NCBI GenBank assembly: GCA_028704945.1
Contig: JAQWEL010000006.1
Span: forward strand, 29,114-93,113
Source: Patescibacteria group bacterium
GTDB taxonomy: Bacteria > Patescibacteriota > Patescibacteriia > Patescibacteriales > Patescibacteriaceae
Length of the DNA stretch: 64,000 bases
Direction of reading: 5' to 3'
This document shows, piece after piece, positions 51,902 to 61,618 of this stretch (the stretch's first letter is position 1; the number at the start of each line of letters is the position of its first letter). The notes under the pieces are model-generated. The model made no database searches. It worked only from the letters and a program-made list of their open reading frames with translations, and was not told the origin of the DNA. The translations under genes were made by a program, and so were the position numbers.

Positions 51902-53374
51902 TTAAAATTCTATTTTCTTGGTTTTACGTCTAAACCAATATCTAATTCCACCGATAATCACCACGACAACAGAAATCCCAAACAAATTAACATAACGGAC
52001 TAATTTTCTGTCAAAATCCTTTAATTCTTTAATCGGTCTAAAAGAAATATTTTTAACCCTGATATTGGCATAAGAATTATCTAACAAAGAATAATCAACC
52101 AAATTCTGCATTAACACCAGATTGGCTCTATCTTTGGAAACATATTCATCTTTAATAAAATCAGCGTCGCCTAAAACTATTAAATTAGAATTATCAGATA
52201 ATTTTTCACCCAACGCGCTTGAAGTGGCTTTAGAAAGAATAACACCTAAACTTTTAACGCCTGGATTTGTCTTATAAGGAATATTCTCAGGCAGTAAAGG
52301 AAAACTGCCGGAAACCAGCCAGGCATCAGGGCTAGTTTTAAAAATAGTTTCACCAGCTGGATTGTCAACTGAGATTGCCCAAGGCGTAATTACGCCATCA
52401 AGCCCTATTAAGGCTGGATTAGTTGAATTAAAACGATCTTTAGTAATTTTAAGCCAATAAGGATAAGCTGTGTCAAAAGAAAAAAATCCCTGATTGAAAG
52501 AAGCGGAGCCGCTAATGTTGTCTAAGACTAATTCTTTACCGATTTTAAAACCATACTTATCAAGCCAAGCTTCTAGATTGGTTTGATTTTCAGTGGCCAC
52601 TAAATTAGCACTAACACTATAACGATCAAACAAAACTATAACTGACTTGTCGTTCAATAAAAAATTATCTAATTGTTTCAATTCAGCCGCGGAAAAATTT
52701 TCTTTAGGCGCGGTTATAATCAAAAGATCAAAATTTTTAATATTATCTTTATCAAAAGCAAACGGCTTCACATCATAGATCTTATTAAGCTCGCCAATCA
52801 AAGCATTAAGCTTCAACGATTCTGATCCGCGGCCATAAACCAAACCGACTCGCTTCAGTTTCAAAACAGAAACCTTTTTAATGGCCAGAGTTACCCGATA
52901 TTCAAGATCAGAAATATTCTCAACATAAGGTATAATTTCTTTTTTCTTACCTTTTTCGATTACCAACCCCATGTAGCCGTCCATTACTTCAAATTTATCT
53001 TTTCTAACATCATTAAGCCTTAATTTTGGCACTCCATCTTTGGTTGGTTTTTCGCCATCACCTGGATCAATATATTTAATTCTTAAATTTTTATTATAAC
53101 TGCTATATTCCCCTAACAAATTAGCAACCTGATCTTTCACGGTAGCCAAGTCTGGCGGCAAATCTTTGCTAAAATAAACTCTGATTTCTATCGGATCTTT
53201 TAATGATTGCACAGTAGTGACGCTTTCTTTAGACAAAGAATAAGTTTTATTTTCAGTCAAATCGAATCGATAAAAAAATTTATTAGCCAAAAGATTAACG
53301 CCAACAATAATTAAAACAGTTAAACAGCTTAACCCTAAAAAAATATTAAGTTTTTTAAATTTGTTTAGCCACAT
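51902..53374 (-). CDS. GldG-like component of an ABC export system
   Basis: A 490-aa protein: an N-terminal membrane helix (about 12-32), a long extracytoplasmic GldG/ABC-type domain (Y-F-S-K-D-L-P-P, L-R-I-K-Y-I-D-P and A-P-K-E-N-F-S-A-A) and a C-terminal helix (about 460-480) with a basic end. It follows the permease by 1 bp. In gliding bacteria GldG works with GldA and GldF; outside them the set is an uncharacterised ABC system. Confidence 0.78.
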   Translation of the reverse strand: MWLNKFKKLNIFLGLSCLTVLIIVGVNLLANKFFYRFDLTENKTYSLSKESVTTVQSLKDPIEIRVYFSKDLPPDLATVKDQVANLLGEYSSYNKNLRIKYIDPGDGEKPTKDGVPKLRLNDVRKDKFEVMDGYMGLVIEKGKKKEIIPYVENISDLEYRVTLAIKKVSVLKLKRVGLVYGRGSESLKLNALIGELNKIYDVKPFAFDKDNIKNFDLLIITAPKENFSAAELKQLDNFLLNDKSVIVLFDRYSVSANLVATENQTNLEAWLDKYGFKIGKELVLDNISGSASFNQGFFSFDTAYPYWLKITKDRFNSTNPALIGLDGVITPWAISVDNPAGETIFKTSPDAWLVSGSFPLLPENIPYKTNPGVKSLGVILSKATSSALGEKLSDNSNLIVLGDADFIKDEYVSKDRANLVLMQNLVDYSLLDNSYANIRVKNISFRPIKELKDFDRKLVRYVNLFGISVVVVIIGGIRYWFRRKTKKIEF

Positions 53375-53375
53375 A

Positions 53376-54146
53376 TTACTTCCATTTACGATTACTTAAA
53401 ACCCTGACATTGAGCCACAAAAACAAAAAGACAAGGCTTAAGTGGTAAATTATGTCCCTGGTATCGATAACGCCTTTGGCAGCATTAGTGAATCTTGAGG
53501 CTAAGCCGAGCTGCAACAATATTTTAGCGGCTATTGTCGGCAAACCAGTCAAAATAAAACTGGCCGAAGCGATATACAAAAGAAAGCAGATAATCAAACT
53601 AACCACAAAAGAAATAATCTGATTCTTAGTTAAAGACGAAGCGAATTGACCGATAGCCAAAAAGACAGCGCTCAAAAAAAATAAACCCAGATAGCCAGCC
53701 CAAACTACACCCAAATCAAGTCTTCCTAACTGGCTGACAGTTAACGGTATATTAATAGTTGCTAATAAAATAACAACCACAAAAATAAGCGCAGAAAAAT
53801 ATTTAGCTAAAACCGCCTGCCAGTCGCTAATCGGCATCGTTAAGATAAGTTCTATCGTGCCTAATCTCTTTTCTTCCGACCAAAGCCTCATAGTTATTGC
53901 CGGAATCAAAGCCAAAATTAACCATGGCAAAAAAAGGAAAAAATCTCTTAAAGTAGCTTCGCCGACCAAAAAAAATGGTTTGAAAAACAACCAATTGGCA
54001 AAGCAGGCAAAAGCGCAAATCAAAATATAAGCGATGGGCGAATTAAAATAAGAGGCCAACTCCTTCTTGACTAAAACAGTAATTGAGCGGATGGCGTGTG
54101 GCTCTAAAGTAAAGCCTGTTTTATTTGGTAATTTCTCTAAAGACAT
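53376..54146 (-). CDS. GldF-like ABC transporter permease
   Basis: A 256-aa permease with six transmembrane helices. The start is taken at ATG 54146 (M-S-L-E-K-L-P), which overlaps the ATPase gene by 26 bp; an earlier in-frame start at 54173 is possible. The loop after helix 2 (R-L-W-S-E-E-K-R-L-G-T-I-E-L) is typical of ABC-2 type permeases. Forms the middle of a GldA-GldF-GldG order. Confidence 0.82.
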   Translation of the reverse strand: MSLEKLPNKTGFTLEPHAIRSITVLVKKELASYFNSPIAYILICAFACFANWLFFKPFFLVGEATLRDFFLFLPWLILALIPAITMRLWSEEKRLGTIELILTMPISDWQAVLAKYFSALIFVVVILLATINIPLTVSQLGRLDLGVVWAGYLGLFFLSAVFLAIGQFASSLTKNQIISFVVSLIICFLLYIASASFILTGLPTIAAKILLQLGLASRFTNAAKGVIDTRDIIYHLSLVFLFLWLNVRVLSNRKWK

Positions 54147-55041
54147 CTTCCAAGGTGGCTGATTTAGTTTCAAGACTATAAATCGGCCAATTATTTTTTA
54201 AAACGATTTCAGCAATTTTTTTCTTATCATCGTTAACATTATTAGATTCAATAACAATATTTATGCCCAACTCTCCTGGCGCAGGATCTTTCGCTATTTT
54301 AAAACCGGCAGCGGATATTTTTTCAAAAACATTTTCTTCTGACGAACCAATTTCCAAAAAAATAAGGCTCTTCACAAGTTGGGCGGATAATTCTGATGGC
54401 GTTCCCTCAGCCACCACTTTACCTTTATCCAAAATCACCACCCGATCGCATAAGGCGGAAACTTCGGACAAAATATGAGAAGAAAAAATAATAGTTTTAT
54501 TTTGGCTAATATTTTTAATCAATTCTCTTATTTCAATAATTTGATTTGGGTCTAAGCCGGTTGTCGGTTCGTCTAAGATTAAAATATCCGGATCATGAAT
54601 AATCGCTTGAGCTAAACCAACTCTCTGCTTATAACCTTTAGATAACTGAGCAATAGTCTGTCCAATAACCTTGTTTAAACCGGTTTCTAAAGAGACTTTT
54701 TTAATACGCTCCAAAATCTTGTCTGGCGCTATATTACGCATTTCTGCTACAAAACGCAAATATTCATAAACTTTCATGTCATCATAAAGCGGAACATTCT
54801 CAGGTAGATAGCCAATCATCTGTTTAGCTTTTTGTGGATATTTAATAACGTCGCAGTTGCCTAAATTGACCTGGCCGCTGTCAGGTTGCCAAAAAGTGGC
54901 CATTATCTTAAGCGTTGTGGTTTTACCAGCGCCATTAGGTCCAAGCAAACCCAAAATCTCGCCTGGCCGAGCGCAAAAACTGACTCCGTCAAGTGCCGTA
55001 ATCTGGTCAAAAGTTTTTGTTATATTTTCAACACTTATCAT
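54121..55041 (-). CDS. GldA-like ABC transporter ATPase
   Basis: A 306-aa ATPase with Walker A G-P-N-G-A-G-K-T-T, signature L-S-K-G-Y-K-Q-R-V-G-L, Walker B I-L-I-L-D-E-P-T-T-G-L-D and a C-terminal extension of about 80 residues as in ABC-2 exporters. First gene of the three-gene operon. Confidence 0.9.
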   Translation of the reverse strand: MISVENITKTFDQITALDGVSFCARPGEILGLLGPNGAGKTTTLKIMATFWQPDSGQVNLGNCDVIKYPQKAKQMIGYLPENVPLYDDMKVYEYLRFVAEMRNIAPDKILERIKKVSLETGLNKVIGQTIAQLSKGYKQRVGLAQAIIHDPDILILDEPTTGLDPNQIIEIRELIKNISQNKTIIFSSHILSEVSALCDRVVILDKGKVVAEGTPSELSAQLVKSLIFLEIGSSEENVFEKISAAGFKIAKDPAPGELGINIVIESNNVNDDKKKIAEIVLKNNWPIYSLETKSATLEDVFREITK

Positions 55042-55069
55042 TTATGTTTATTTAAATACAAAAACCAAG

Positions 55070-55094
55070 CAAAGTTTCCCTCCCCTTGGTTTTT
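55070..55094 (-). terminator. Terminator after pheT
   Basis: AAAAACCAAG/CTTGGTTTTT stem with a 5-nt loop, 11 bp past the pheT stop. Confidence 0.75.
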
Positions 55095-55104
55095 TATGTC
55101 CTTT

Positions 55105-57078
55105 TTATTTAAGAGAAAAAATTTCTAGATGTTCTGCCTTGGCCGCTTGATCAGATAAACCGCAATAAACTGCCCTTAGCGTATATCTGACTGAATCTTC
55201 AAGAGCAAACTCATCAATAACCGACAAACTCCACAAATTTTCAGCCATCATTTTTTCAGCTTCGATTATATAACTCCTTATGGATTGTCCGTTAGATAAT
55301 TCAATGTTGGCGTCAAGTGAAACCAACTTATTAGTTAGTTCAATTGTCGACAGCGGTTCGTCACTGAATTTCTTAATCAGATCAATCAACTTATTAATAT
55401 CTATCTCAGCAAAATAAGCCTTAACATCTTTGGTGAGCGGTTTAAATTTGGCCATAACACCTAGAACAACTTCACCGGACATGATAAACCAAGCTGAATC
55501 TTGATTAAAAGCCTCATTACTTATTGGTAATTTTTTATATTCGACTAAAGAAATACCAAAATTAGCCAACAATTTCTCAACTGATAACTGAAATTCTTTT
55601 AAAGACAATTCGTTTCCTCCAATTTTAGTAATGCCCAAAGACTCTGTTTCAATAATCTCGAATTCTTTTTTACCGAAAACTTTGCCGATTTCGAACATGG
55701 CCAAGGGAAAAACATTTTTCTTCCTGTGTTCTTTGACTTGTAAAAGCAAACCGGTTCCAATTGATTGCCGCAAAGCTGGAAATTCATCATTAACGCTATT
55801 TTGAGTAATAACCATGTCGTAATCTCTCCAGTTTATTTCCTTATTTATTTTCTCTGACACTAATGGTTGTGATAATATTTCATCAAAGCTATTGGCGGTC
55901 AAAAAATCGCGAATTTTTTCCTTGATATACCAACTGTCAGGCGTAATATTGGGATAAACTTCTATTTTAGGAGGAGCATTAAAAGTAATAGCGTCATAAC
56001 GGTTCAACCTTAAAACTTCTTCAACTATATCCTCGGCTGATTCAATATCAAGGCGTTCAATTGATGGCGTAACCAACCAGTTAGACTTATCTTTTTCATT
56101 AATTTTAAAATAAAGATTCTTTAAAATCTGGCTAATTTTTTTATGCGATAATTCGATGCCAGCCAAAGCACTGGGCAGATTAGGATTAAACTCAATTATT
56201 TTAGCGCTTTCTTTATTGGGATAATAATCATAAACTTTAGTTTCAACCTGACCGCCAGCATTATCAAGGATAGTCCCAATCAAAAATTGAAAAGCTAAAT
56301 CAGCTGCTTCAAGAGACATCTCTTTAGATAAACGATTTGAAGCTTCGGTGGTTATACCCAAACTTCTTGAATTCTTTTTTATAATCGACCGGTCGTAAAC
56401 AGCCATTTCCACAATAATGTCGGTCGTGGTTCTTTCAATAGCCGCATGGCTACAACCGACAATGCCGGCTAAAGCTAAAACATTTTCTTTATCTTCAATA
56501 ATTAATTCACCGCCGGTTAAATTTATAGTTGTTTTATCAAGAGTATTAATCTTTTGTTCTTCGTGATTGACAAGCCAGCTCAATTCACCATTTACTAATG
56601 AAAAATCAAATAAATGCGAAGCGTAACCGGTCATAATCATGACATAATTAGAAATATCAACCAATAAACTAATACTATTAATATCGTAATGAGCTAAAAA
56701 CTCTTTGAGCCATTCGGGCGATTCTTTATTGACTACATTGCTGATTCGTAAAGCCAAAACACGCTTGACTTGTTCGGTTGCCTTAACGCTAATGTTCACG
56801 AAACCTTTATCTTTAACACTCCAGTCAGGCGCGGTCGGCAATTCAAGCGGCAAACCGTAATAAGCAGCCACTTCTTTAGCTATTCCAAAAACTGACAAAC
56901 AATCACCTCGATTTTGCCTGACTTCCAAACCAATTAAATAATCAGTTTTATTGAGCCATTTGATTTCTTCAAAACTATCCATCATGAAGCCGGTCATTGT
57001 CAGAGCTTCTCCGATTTCTTGGGGTGAAGCAGTTAAGCCGGCTACCATTTTTTTAATTTGACTATATATGACTTTCAT
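55105..57078 (-). CDS. pheT: Phenylalanyl-tRNA synthetase beta chain, lacking the EMAP domain
   Basis: A 657-aa protein; most bacterial PheT are near 800. The first 40 residues (B1) run directly into N-R-G-D-C-L-S-V-F-G-I-A-K-E (B1/B5 region), so the EMAP/tRNA-binding OB domain normally at about 40-150 is absent. The B3/4 editing domain (about 90-300), B5, catalytic-like core and a short ferredoxin-fold anticodon-binding end (about 560-657) can be followed. It pairs with PheS in the synthetase tetramer. It overlaps pheS by 17 bp. Confidence 0.9.
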   Translation of the reverse strand: MKVIYSQIKKMVAGLTASPQEIGEALTMTGFMMDSFEEIKWLNKTDYLIGLEVRQNRGDCLSVFGIAKEVAAYYGLPLELPTAPDWSVKDKGFVNISVKATEQVKRVLALRISNVVNKESPEWLKEFLAHYDINSISLLVDISNYVMIMTGYASHLFDFSLVNGELSWLVNHEEQKINTLDKTTINLTGGELIIEDKENVLALAGIVGCSHAAIERTTTDIIVEMAVYDRSIIKKNSRSLGITTEASNRLSKEMSLEAADLAFQFLIGTILDNAGGQVETKVYDYYPNKESAKIIEFNPNLPSALAGIELSHKKISQILKNLYFKINEKDKSNWLVTPSIERLDIESAEDIVEEVLRLNRYDAITFNAPPKIEVYPNITPDSWYIKEKIRDFLTANSFDEILSQPLVSEKINKEINWRDYDMVITQNSVNDEFPALRQSIGTGLLLQVKEHRKKNVFPLAMFEIGKVFGKKEFEIIETESLGITKIGGNELSLKEFQLSVEKLLANFGISLVEYKKLPISNEAFNQDSAWFIMSGEVVLGVMAKFKPLTKDVKAYFAEIDINKLIDLIKKFSDEPLSTIELTNKLVSLDANIELSNGQSIRSYIIEAEKMMAENLWSLSVIDEFALEDSVRYTLRAVYCGLSDQAAKAEHLEIFSLK

Positions 57079-58078
57079 GTTGGTAAGGTTTATAGGCTAA
57101 ATTTCCGCCCAAAAAAGTGCGGATATCGCCAATTTTATATTTAGCCATAACCCAGCGGTCAAGGCCTAAGCCAAAAGCGAAACCAGAATATTTCTGATGG
57201 TCAATGCCGGCCATCTCTAAAATATTCGGATGAATCATACCAGCGCCACCCATCTCAATCCAACCGACACCCTTGCATAAAGAACAGCCTTTGCCTTTGC
57301 AAGAAAAGCATTGCATATCTGGACCGACGCCCGGCTCAACTTCAGGATAATATTTATTACGAAAACGAATTATCACATCATCGCCGTACATTTTTTTAAA
57401 CAAGATTGCCAGAGTTGAAAATAAATCTCTCATAGTGATATTTTCTCCGACTACAACCCCCTGATAATGGTGAAAAATGAAGTGATTGCTTTTATTAACT
57501 TTTTCGTTGCGATAAACCCGGCCAGGAGCGACAATCTTAAACGGTGGCGGAAAATTAGCCAATGTTCTTGCTTCAATTGATGAAGTTTGGGTTCTCAATA
57601 AAAGATTTGGCTCCTCAATATAGATAGTATCCTGCATGTCGCGAGCGGAATGGTCATCGGGCACGTTCAAACGCTTGAAACAAAATTCATCAGTTTCTAT
57701 CTCACGCTCTTCCATAATACTATAACCCATTGAACTGAACAATTTATTCATTGCGCGGACAGTTTCAGTAATCGGATGCAAATGCCCAACAGTTGCGCGT
57801 TCATTAGACAACTTCTCGGCATCTTCTTTTAGCTTTGATTCTAATCCAGAAGAAGAAAAACTAATTTGTTTATCCTTAATCAATTCTTCTGCCTGTCTTA
57901 AGATTTCTTGTAAAACAGGACCCTGCTCGCGCCTCTCTTGATCCGATAATTCTTTCAAGCCTTTGACAGCGGTCTTTAGAGAACCATTCTTGCCTAAATA
58001 CTTCTGCCAAAGCTCAGAAACTTCTTCAGCGCTATCGGCCGCATCCACTTGTTTTTTTATCTCGTCGATAGTTATCAT
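57062..58078 (-). CDS. pheS: Phenylalanyl-tRNA synthetase alpha chain
   Basis: A 338-aa class II synthetase subunit: an N-terminal coiled coil (about 1-90), motif 2 with G-R-V-Y-R-N-E, motif 3 with G-F-A-F-G-L-G-L-D-R, and the C-F-S-C-K-G-K-G-C-S-L-C-K-G Cys cluster found in many bacterial PheS. It carries the Phe-adenylating active site. Confidence 0.95.
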   Translation of the reverse strand: MITIDEIKKQVDAADSAEEVSELWQKYLGKNGSLKTAVKGLKELSDQERREQGPVLQEILRQAEELIKDKQISFSSSGLESKLKEDAEKLSNERATVGHLHPITETVRAMNKLFSSMGYSIMEEREIETDEFCFKRLNVPDDHSARDMQDTIYIEEPNLLLRTQTSSIEARTLANFPPPFKIVAPGRVYRNEKVNKSNHFIFHHYQGVVVGENITMRDLFSTLAILFKKMYGDDVIIRFRNKYYPEVEPGVGPDMQCFSCKGKGCSLCKGVGWIEMGGAGMIHPNILEMAGIDHQKYSGFAFGLGLDRWVMAKYKIGDIRTFLGGNLAYKPYQHESHI

Positions 58079-58095
58079 GACTTTATTTTAAATAA

Positions 58096-59784
58096 TTAAA
58101 TTTCCTCCAAAAAAGCTATGCCTAATAAACTAAGCCCATTAGACAAAACTTGCTTAACGCCTTCCAATAATTTAAGTCTAGCTAATTTAATGCCTTCTTC
58201 GGCGTTTAAGATATTAACTTCATGGTAATAATCATTAAATAACTGAGTTAATTCAAATAAATACTTGGCGATTATTGAAGGATCATTTTCAGTTTGAGCT
58301 TTTTCTACTATTTCTGGATAGCGACTTAAATTTGATACTAAAAATGATTCCTTAGCATGACTTAGCAAGCTAATATCAGCGCTTTTAGAGCTATCCGCTT
58401 TACGCAAAATACTTTGTAATCTAGCTCCAGCATACTGTAAATAAACGCTGGTGTAACCGCTCGTCAACATAGCTTCATTGATGTCAAAAGTGATTATTTT
58501 ATCCGCTCCGACTTTAAGCATTTCAAATTTTAAGATACCGACGCTTATACTATTAGCCGTATCCACCACTTTAGTTTCTTCCCAATCAGCATGACGGTTA
58601 AGTATTTCTGATTTTATCTTGTCAAAAATTTGAATGTATAAATCGCGATAAATGATGGTGTTGCCACTGCGAGAGCTCATCATACCATTCGGCAGCTTAA
58701 CAAATTCGTATGGCAAATGGGTCATTTCTGCCTTATAGCCCATTAATTCTAAAATTTTAAACAGCTGCCTAAAGTAAAGCGACTGACGCTTATCAACTAC
58801 ATATAAAGATTTAAACAAGTCATGCCGCTTGAATTTTTCTTGAGCTAAAGCTAAATCAGCTACAGGATAAGTGGCGGTTCCGTCTGATCTTAAAACTACT
58901 AGAACTCCTAAACCATATTGTTCTAAATCAGCAATTATTGCCCCCTCGCTCTTTTTCAAAATACCTTTTTCCAAAAGTTCAGCTACTAATTTTTTGCCGG
59001 CAACAATATATTCACTTTCAAAATAATACTCTTTAAAATGGATATCGAGTTCGGCGTAAATCTTAGCAAAATAATCCAAACTCCAAGCGCGAGTTTCTTG
59101 CCAATCTTTAAAATCATCGCCCTTCATAGTTTCAATCGACTGCATGATGGCGCTGACCTCTTTTTCTCCTATTTGGTTATCCTTTAAAGCATTAACCGCC
59201 TTGACATAAGCTTGCCCTAAAACAAAACCTTTATCTGAATCAGCAGGCAAATCAGCTTTAAATTGACGCCAGCCCCAAATAGTTTTAGCAACATGAATGC
59301 CAAAATCATTAATATAGGACACTGGCCAGACTTTGTAGCCTGAGGCGGCGTAAATTTTAGCTATGGCGTCTCCATAAGCAATATTACGCAAATGACCTAA
59401 ATGATATTCTTTATGTGAATTAATATTGGAATATTCAATCATCACTTCACGGCCAGCGCCGAAAGTGAGAAAACCATAATTATCGCCGTCTTGCTCGATA
59501 CCTAACAAAATTCTTTCGGCTGACAAACTGTTAAATTTAAAATTTAAATAAGGGCCTGTTGCTGATAGGGAAAAAAACTTGCTAACTATGTTCAACTCCA
59601 ATTCTTTAGCTAATTCAACCGGATTCTTTTCTAATTTAGCAGACAAAGAAAATAAAGGCAGAGTTAAATCACCTTTATTATTGTCTGGCGGATAGACAAA
59701 ATCAGCTGGGTCAACATACTCAGCCTCAAGATAAATATTGATACTTTTGGCAACCGATTGCCTTAAAGACGCTAAAAAATTCAT
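58096..59784 (-). CDS. argS: Arginyl-tRNA synthetase
   Basis: A 562-aa class I synthetase from ATG 59784 (M-N-F-L-A-S-L-R); the longer frame adds nine residues that do not fit. The N-terminal Add1 domain is at about 1-85, the HIGH-type motif is H-L-G-H (in E-Y-H-L-G-H-L-R-N), the KMSKS equivalent is M-M-S-S-R-S-G-N-T, and a DALR anticodon-binding domain ends the protein. Starts the argS-pheS-pheT unit. Confidence 0.94.
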   Translation of the reverse strand: MNFLASLRQSVAKSINIYLEAEYVDPADFVYPPDNNKGDLTLPLFSLSAKLEKNPVELAKELELNIVSKFFSLSATGPYLNFKFNSLSAERILLGIEQDGDNYGFLTFGAGREVMIEYSNINSHKEYHLGHLRNIAYGDAIAKIYAASGYKVWPVSYINDFGIHVAKTIWGWRQFKADLPADSDKGFVLGQAYVKAVNALKDNQIGEKEVSAIMQSIETMKGDDFKDWQETRAWSLDYFAKIYAELDIHFKEYYFESEYIVAGKKLVAELLEKGILKKSEGAIIADLEQYGLGVLVVLRSDGTATYPVADLALAQEKFKRHDLFKSLYVVDKRQSLYFRQLFKILELMGYKAEMTHLPYEFVKLPNGMMSSRSGNTIIYRDLYIQIFDKIKSEILNRHADWEETKVVDTANSISVGILKFEMLKVGADKIITFDINEAMLTSGYTSVYLQYAGARLQSILRKADSSKSADISLLSHAKESFLVSNLSRYPEIVEKAQTENDPSIIAKYLFELTQLFNDYYHEVNILNAEEGIKLARLKLLEGVKQVLSNGLSLLGIAFLEEI

Positions 59785-59801
59785 ATCAATACTATTTAAG
59801 C

Positions 59802-59838
59802 AAAAAAACACACTTTTGGCAAGAAAAAGCGTGTTTTA
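59802..59838 (-). terminator. Terminator upstream of argS
   Basis: AAAACAC-C/G-GTGTTTT hairpin, 43 bp beyond the minus-strand stop at 59881, with a T run on that strand. Confidence 0.7.
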
Positions 59839-59880
59839 TATTCTTATTTTTTTTAAACTAATATTAAGCAAAAAATAATC

Positions 59881-61515
59881 TTAACGCACAATTTCAAGCT
59901 GTATCCTGTCCACTAAACCTGGTGTTTTTTTAATAAAAGAAGGGAAAAAATCAACTCGATAGTCTTTAATTTCCGGAATACCGCCGAAGTAAGCGCCTAA
60001 TTGCGATTCGTTAAGATTAACTAATTTTTGCTTATCAACTAATCCAGAGGCATTTTCAATTGAAATCGTGCCTGCAAAAACCATATTAACTTCTGCTATA
60101 CCGGCGGTACCGTCAACTGAAGCCACCTCATAAGTAATATTATCATTATTAAGTCCGACAAACGTTCTGCCTGAGCTTAGATTAGCTTGTAGTTTTTTAG
60201 TGGCTAAAGCATTTAAAGTATCGCCAGAAAAGGCCACCATTTGAACCGTTGCTTTCATGCTGACGGTAAATTGGCTTTTTTCTTCACCAACCTTACTATC
60301 AATAGTCGAGGTAACAGTATTATCCAAAAGTTTTACTACTCGTTGGTTAGTTTCTGAATAAGTATTATTTATATCAGCCTTAGCTTTATCAAATAATTCT
60401 TTTTTAATGTCTTCGTTAGCTTTATCAAGCTGTTCCTGAGTAATTATTTTTTTAGTTTCTTGGCCATATTTAATATCACCATCCTTCGATTCGGCATAAA
60501 CTTTATCTTGCATACCTTCCCATAATCCTGGGAAAGTTAATTTTTCAGTACCGATAACATTATCCTTAGACGGCTGATCAGCATAAATTTCAACTTCAAC
60601 CTGATTGCCGGCTGGAATATTAACAGCATTGCGTAAACGATATAGTTTACCACTGGCTGATAATAATCTAGTGGTAGCAACCAAGGGTTGATTTTTATTA
60701 TTCTTGTTGTAAACAATCACTTTACCGATTACTTCCTCACCAATTACTTCAGTGCCTTCAACTGGATAAGTCTTGCTTTTTTCAACTAATATTTCCTTAA
60801 CTACGCCAGCCACGGAATCAGCTGTGATTTCTTTATTCTTTTCACTATCAAGCACCCTGACGGTTAGTTTATCAGAAACGGATTGCTCTTTAACTGTTAG
60901 ATAAATAGTAGATTTAACGGTGGCATAATAAAAAACCACACCTGCTATCAAAATAACTAAAATAACGAAAGTAACGGCTAACTTACGATAAATCTTGCCA
61001 GCCGAGCTATCTATACCTGCTTCTGATTTCTTTTTTTCATCACGGTAAAGGCTTTCAATCAGTTCTCGACGATTATTCTTGCCTAAATTTTCTTTGGAAG
61101 CGTAATCAACTTTTTTTTGTTCAACATCATCATCAATCGTGCCAAGCGACAAACCATCGCCTTCGTCTTCATCTTCATATTCCAGATCATCATCAATATC
61201 ATCATTATCTTCAAATTTCTGGTTATCCTCAGCATCATCAAGCGAATCATCCTCCTCTTCCGAATAAAAAGGTTTAACCGGGCGACGTTCATCTATCGGC
61301 GGTCTTTTCTTGGAAGATAAATCATCTTCAGACTTGAATCTTGATTTAAGATCAACAACCAAATCTTTGTTGCCAGTTGGAGCTGACAAGCCAGAAATTT
61401 TTTGGATTCTTATTTTTGGCGTTGCTTCAACAACACGTTTAACTTTAGCTGCCGGTTTTCTGGCAGTTGTTTTTTTAACAGTTGTTTTTTTCTTAGTTGT
61501 TTTTTTAACAGGCAT
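59881..61515 (-). CDS. Membrane-anchored protein with basic and acidic N-terminal tails
   Basis: A 544-aa protein. Residues 1-28 are Lys/Thr repeats (T-T-K-K-K-T-T), about 60-150 very acidic (D-D-D-L-E-Y-E-D-E-D), then a transmembrane helix (about 186-208). A long beta-rich extracytoplasmic part follows (about 215-544), of a type sometimes matched to baseplate-J-like domains in related genomes. Function unknown; the cytoplasmic tail resembles a DNA- or RNA-binding tether. It has a good ribosome binding site (GGAGG, 5 nt before ATG) and a -35/-10 pair on the minus strand. Confidence 0.65.
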   Translation of the reverse strand: MPVKKTTKKKTTVKKTTARKPAAKVKRVVEATPKIRIQKISGLSAPTGNKDLVVDLKSRFKSEDDLSSKKRPPIDERRPVKPFYSEEEDDSLDDAEDNQKFEDNDDIDDDLEYEDEDEGDGLSLGTIDDDVEQKKVDYASKENLGKNNRRELIESLYRDEKKKSEAGIDSSAGKIYRKLAVTFVILVILIAGVVFYYATVKSTIYLTVKEQSVSDKLTVRVLDSEKNKEITADSVAGVVKEILVEKSKTYPVEGTEVIGEEVIGKVIVYNKNNKNQPLVATTRLLSASGKLYRLRNAVNIPAGNQVEVEIYADQPSKDNVIGTEKLTFPGLWEGMQDKVYAESKDGDIKYGQETKKIITQEQLDKANEDIKKELFDKAKADINNTYSETNQRVVKLLDNTVTSTIDSKVGEEKSQFTVSMKATVQMVAFSGDTLNALATKKLQANLSSGRTFVGLNNDNITYEVASVDGTAGIAEVNMVFAGTISIENASGLVDKQKLVNLNESQLGAYFGGIPEIKDYRVDFFPSFIKKTPGLVDRIQLEIVR

Positions 61516-61538
61516 AATTCCTCCGCTATTTTTTCTTT

Positions 61539-61567
61539 ATTATACTACTTTTAAAAAACAATGTCTA
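61539..61567 (-). promoter_or_regulatory. Promoter of the 544-aa gene
   Basis: On the minus strand TAGACA (61567-61562), 17-bp spacer, TATAAT (61544-61539). ATG follows at 61515 behind GGAGG. Confidence 0.65.
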
Positions 61568-61590
61568 CACTTTTTTAAAAAACTAAAAAA

Positions 61591-61599
61591 TGCTATAAT
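61591..61599 (+). promoter_or_regulatory. Extended -10 promoter of mscS
   Basis: TGCTATAAT, a perfect extended -10 element, 20 bp before the ATG at 61619; no clear -35. It is back to back with the promoter of the divergent 544-aa gene. Confidence 0.65.
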
Positions 61600-61618
61600 A
61601 AAAAATATATATACAAAT

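Noticed and set aside
61310..61618. Longer N-terminus of mscS
   Set aside because: It would lie on the opposite strand inside the 544-aa gene and across both promoters.
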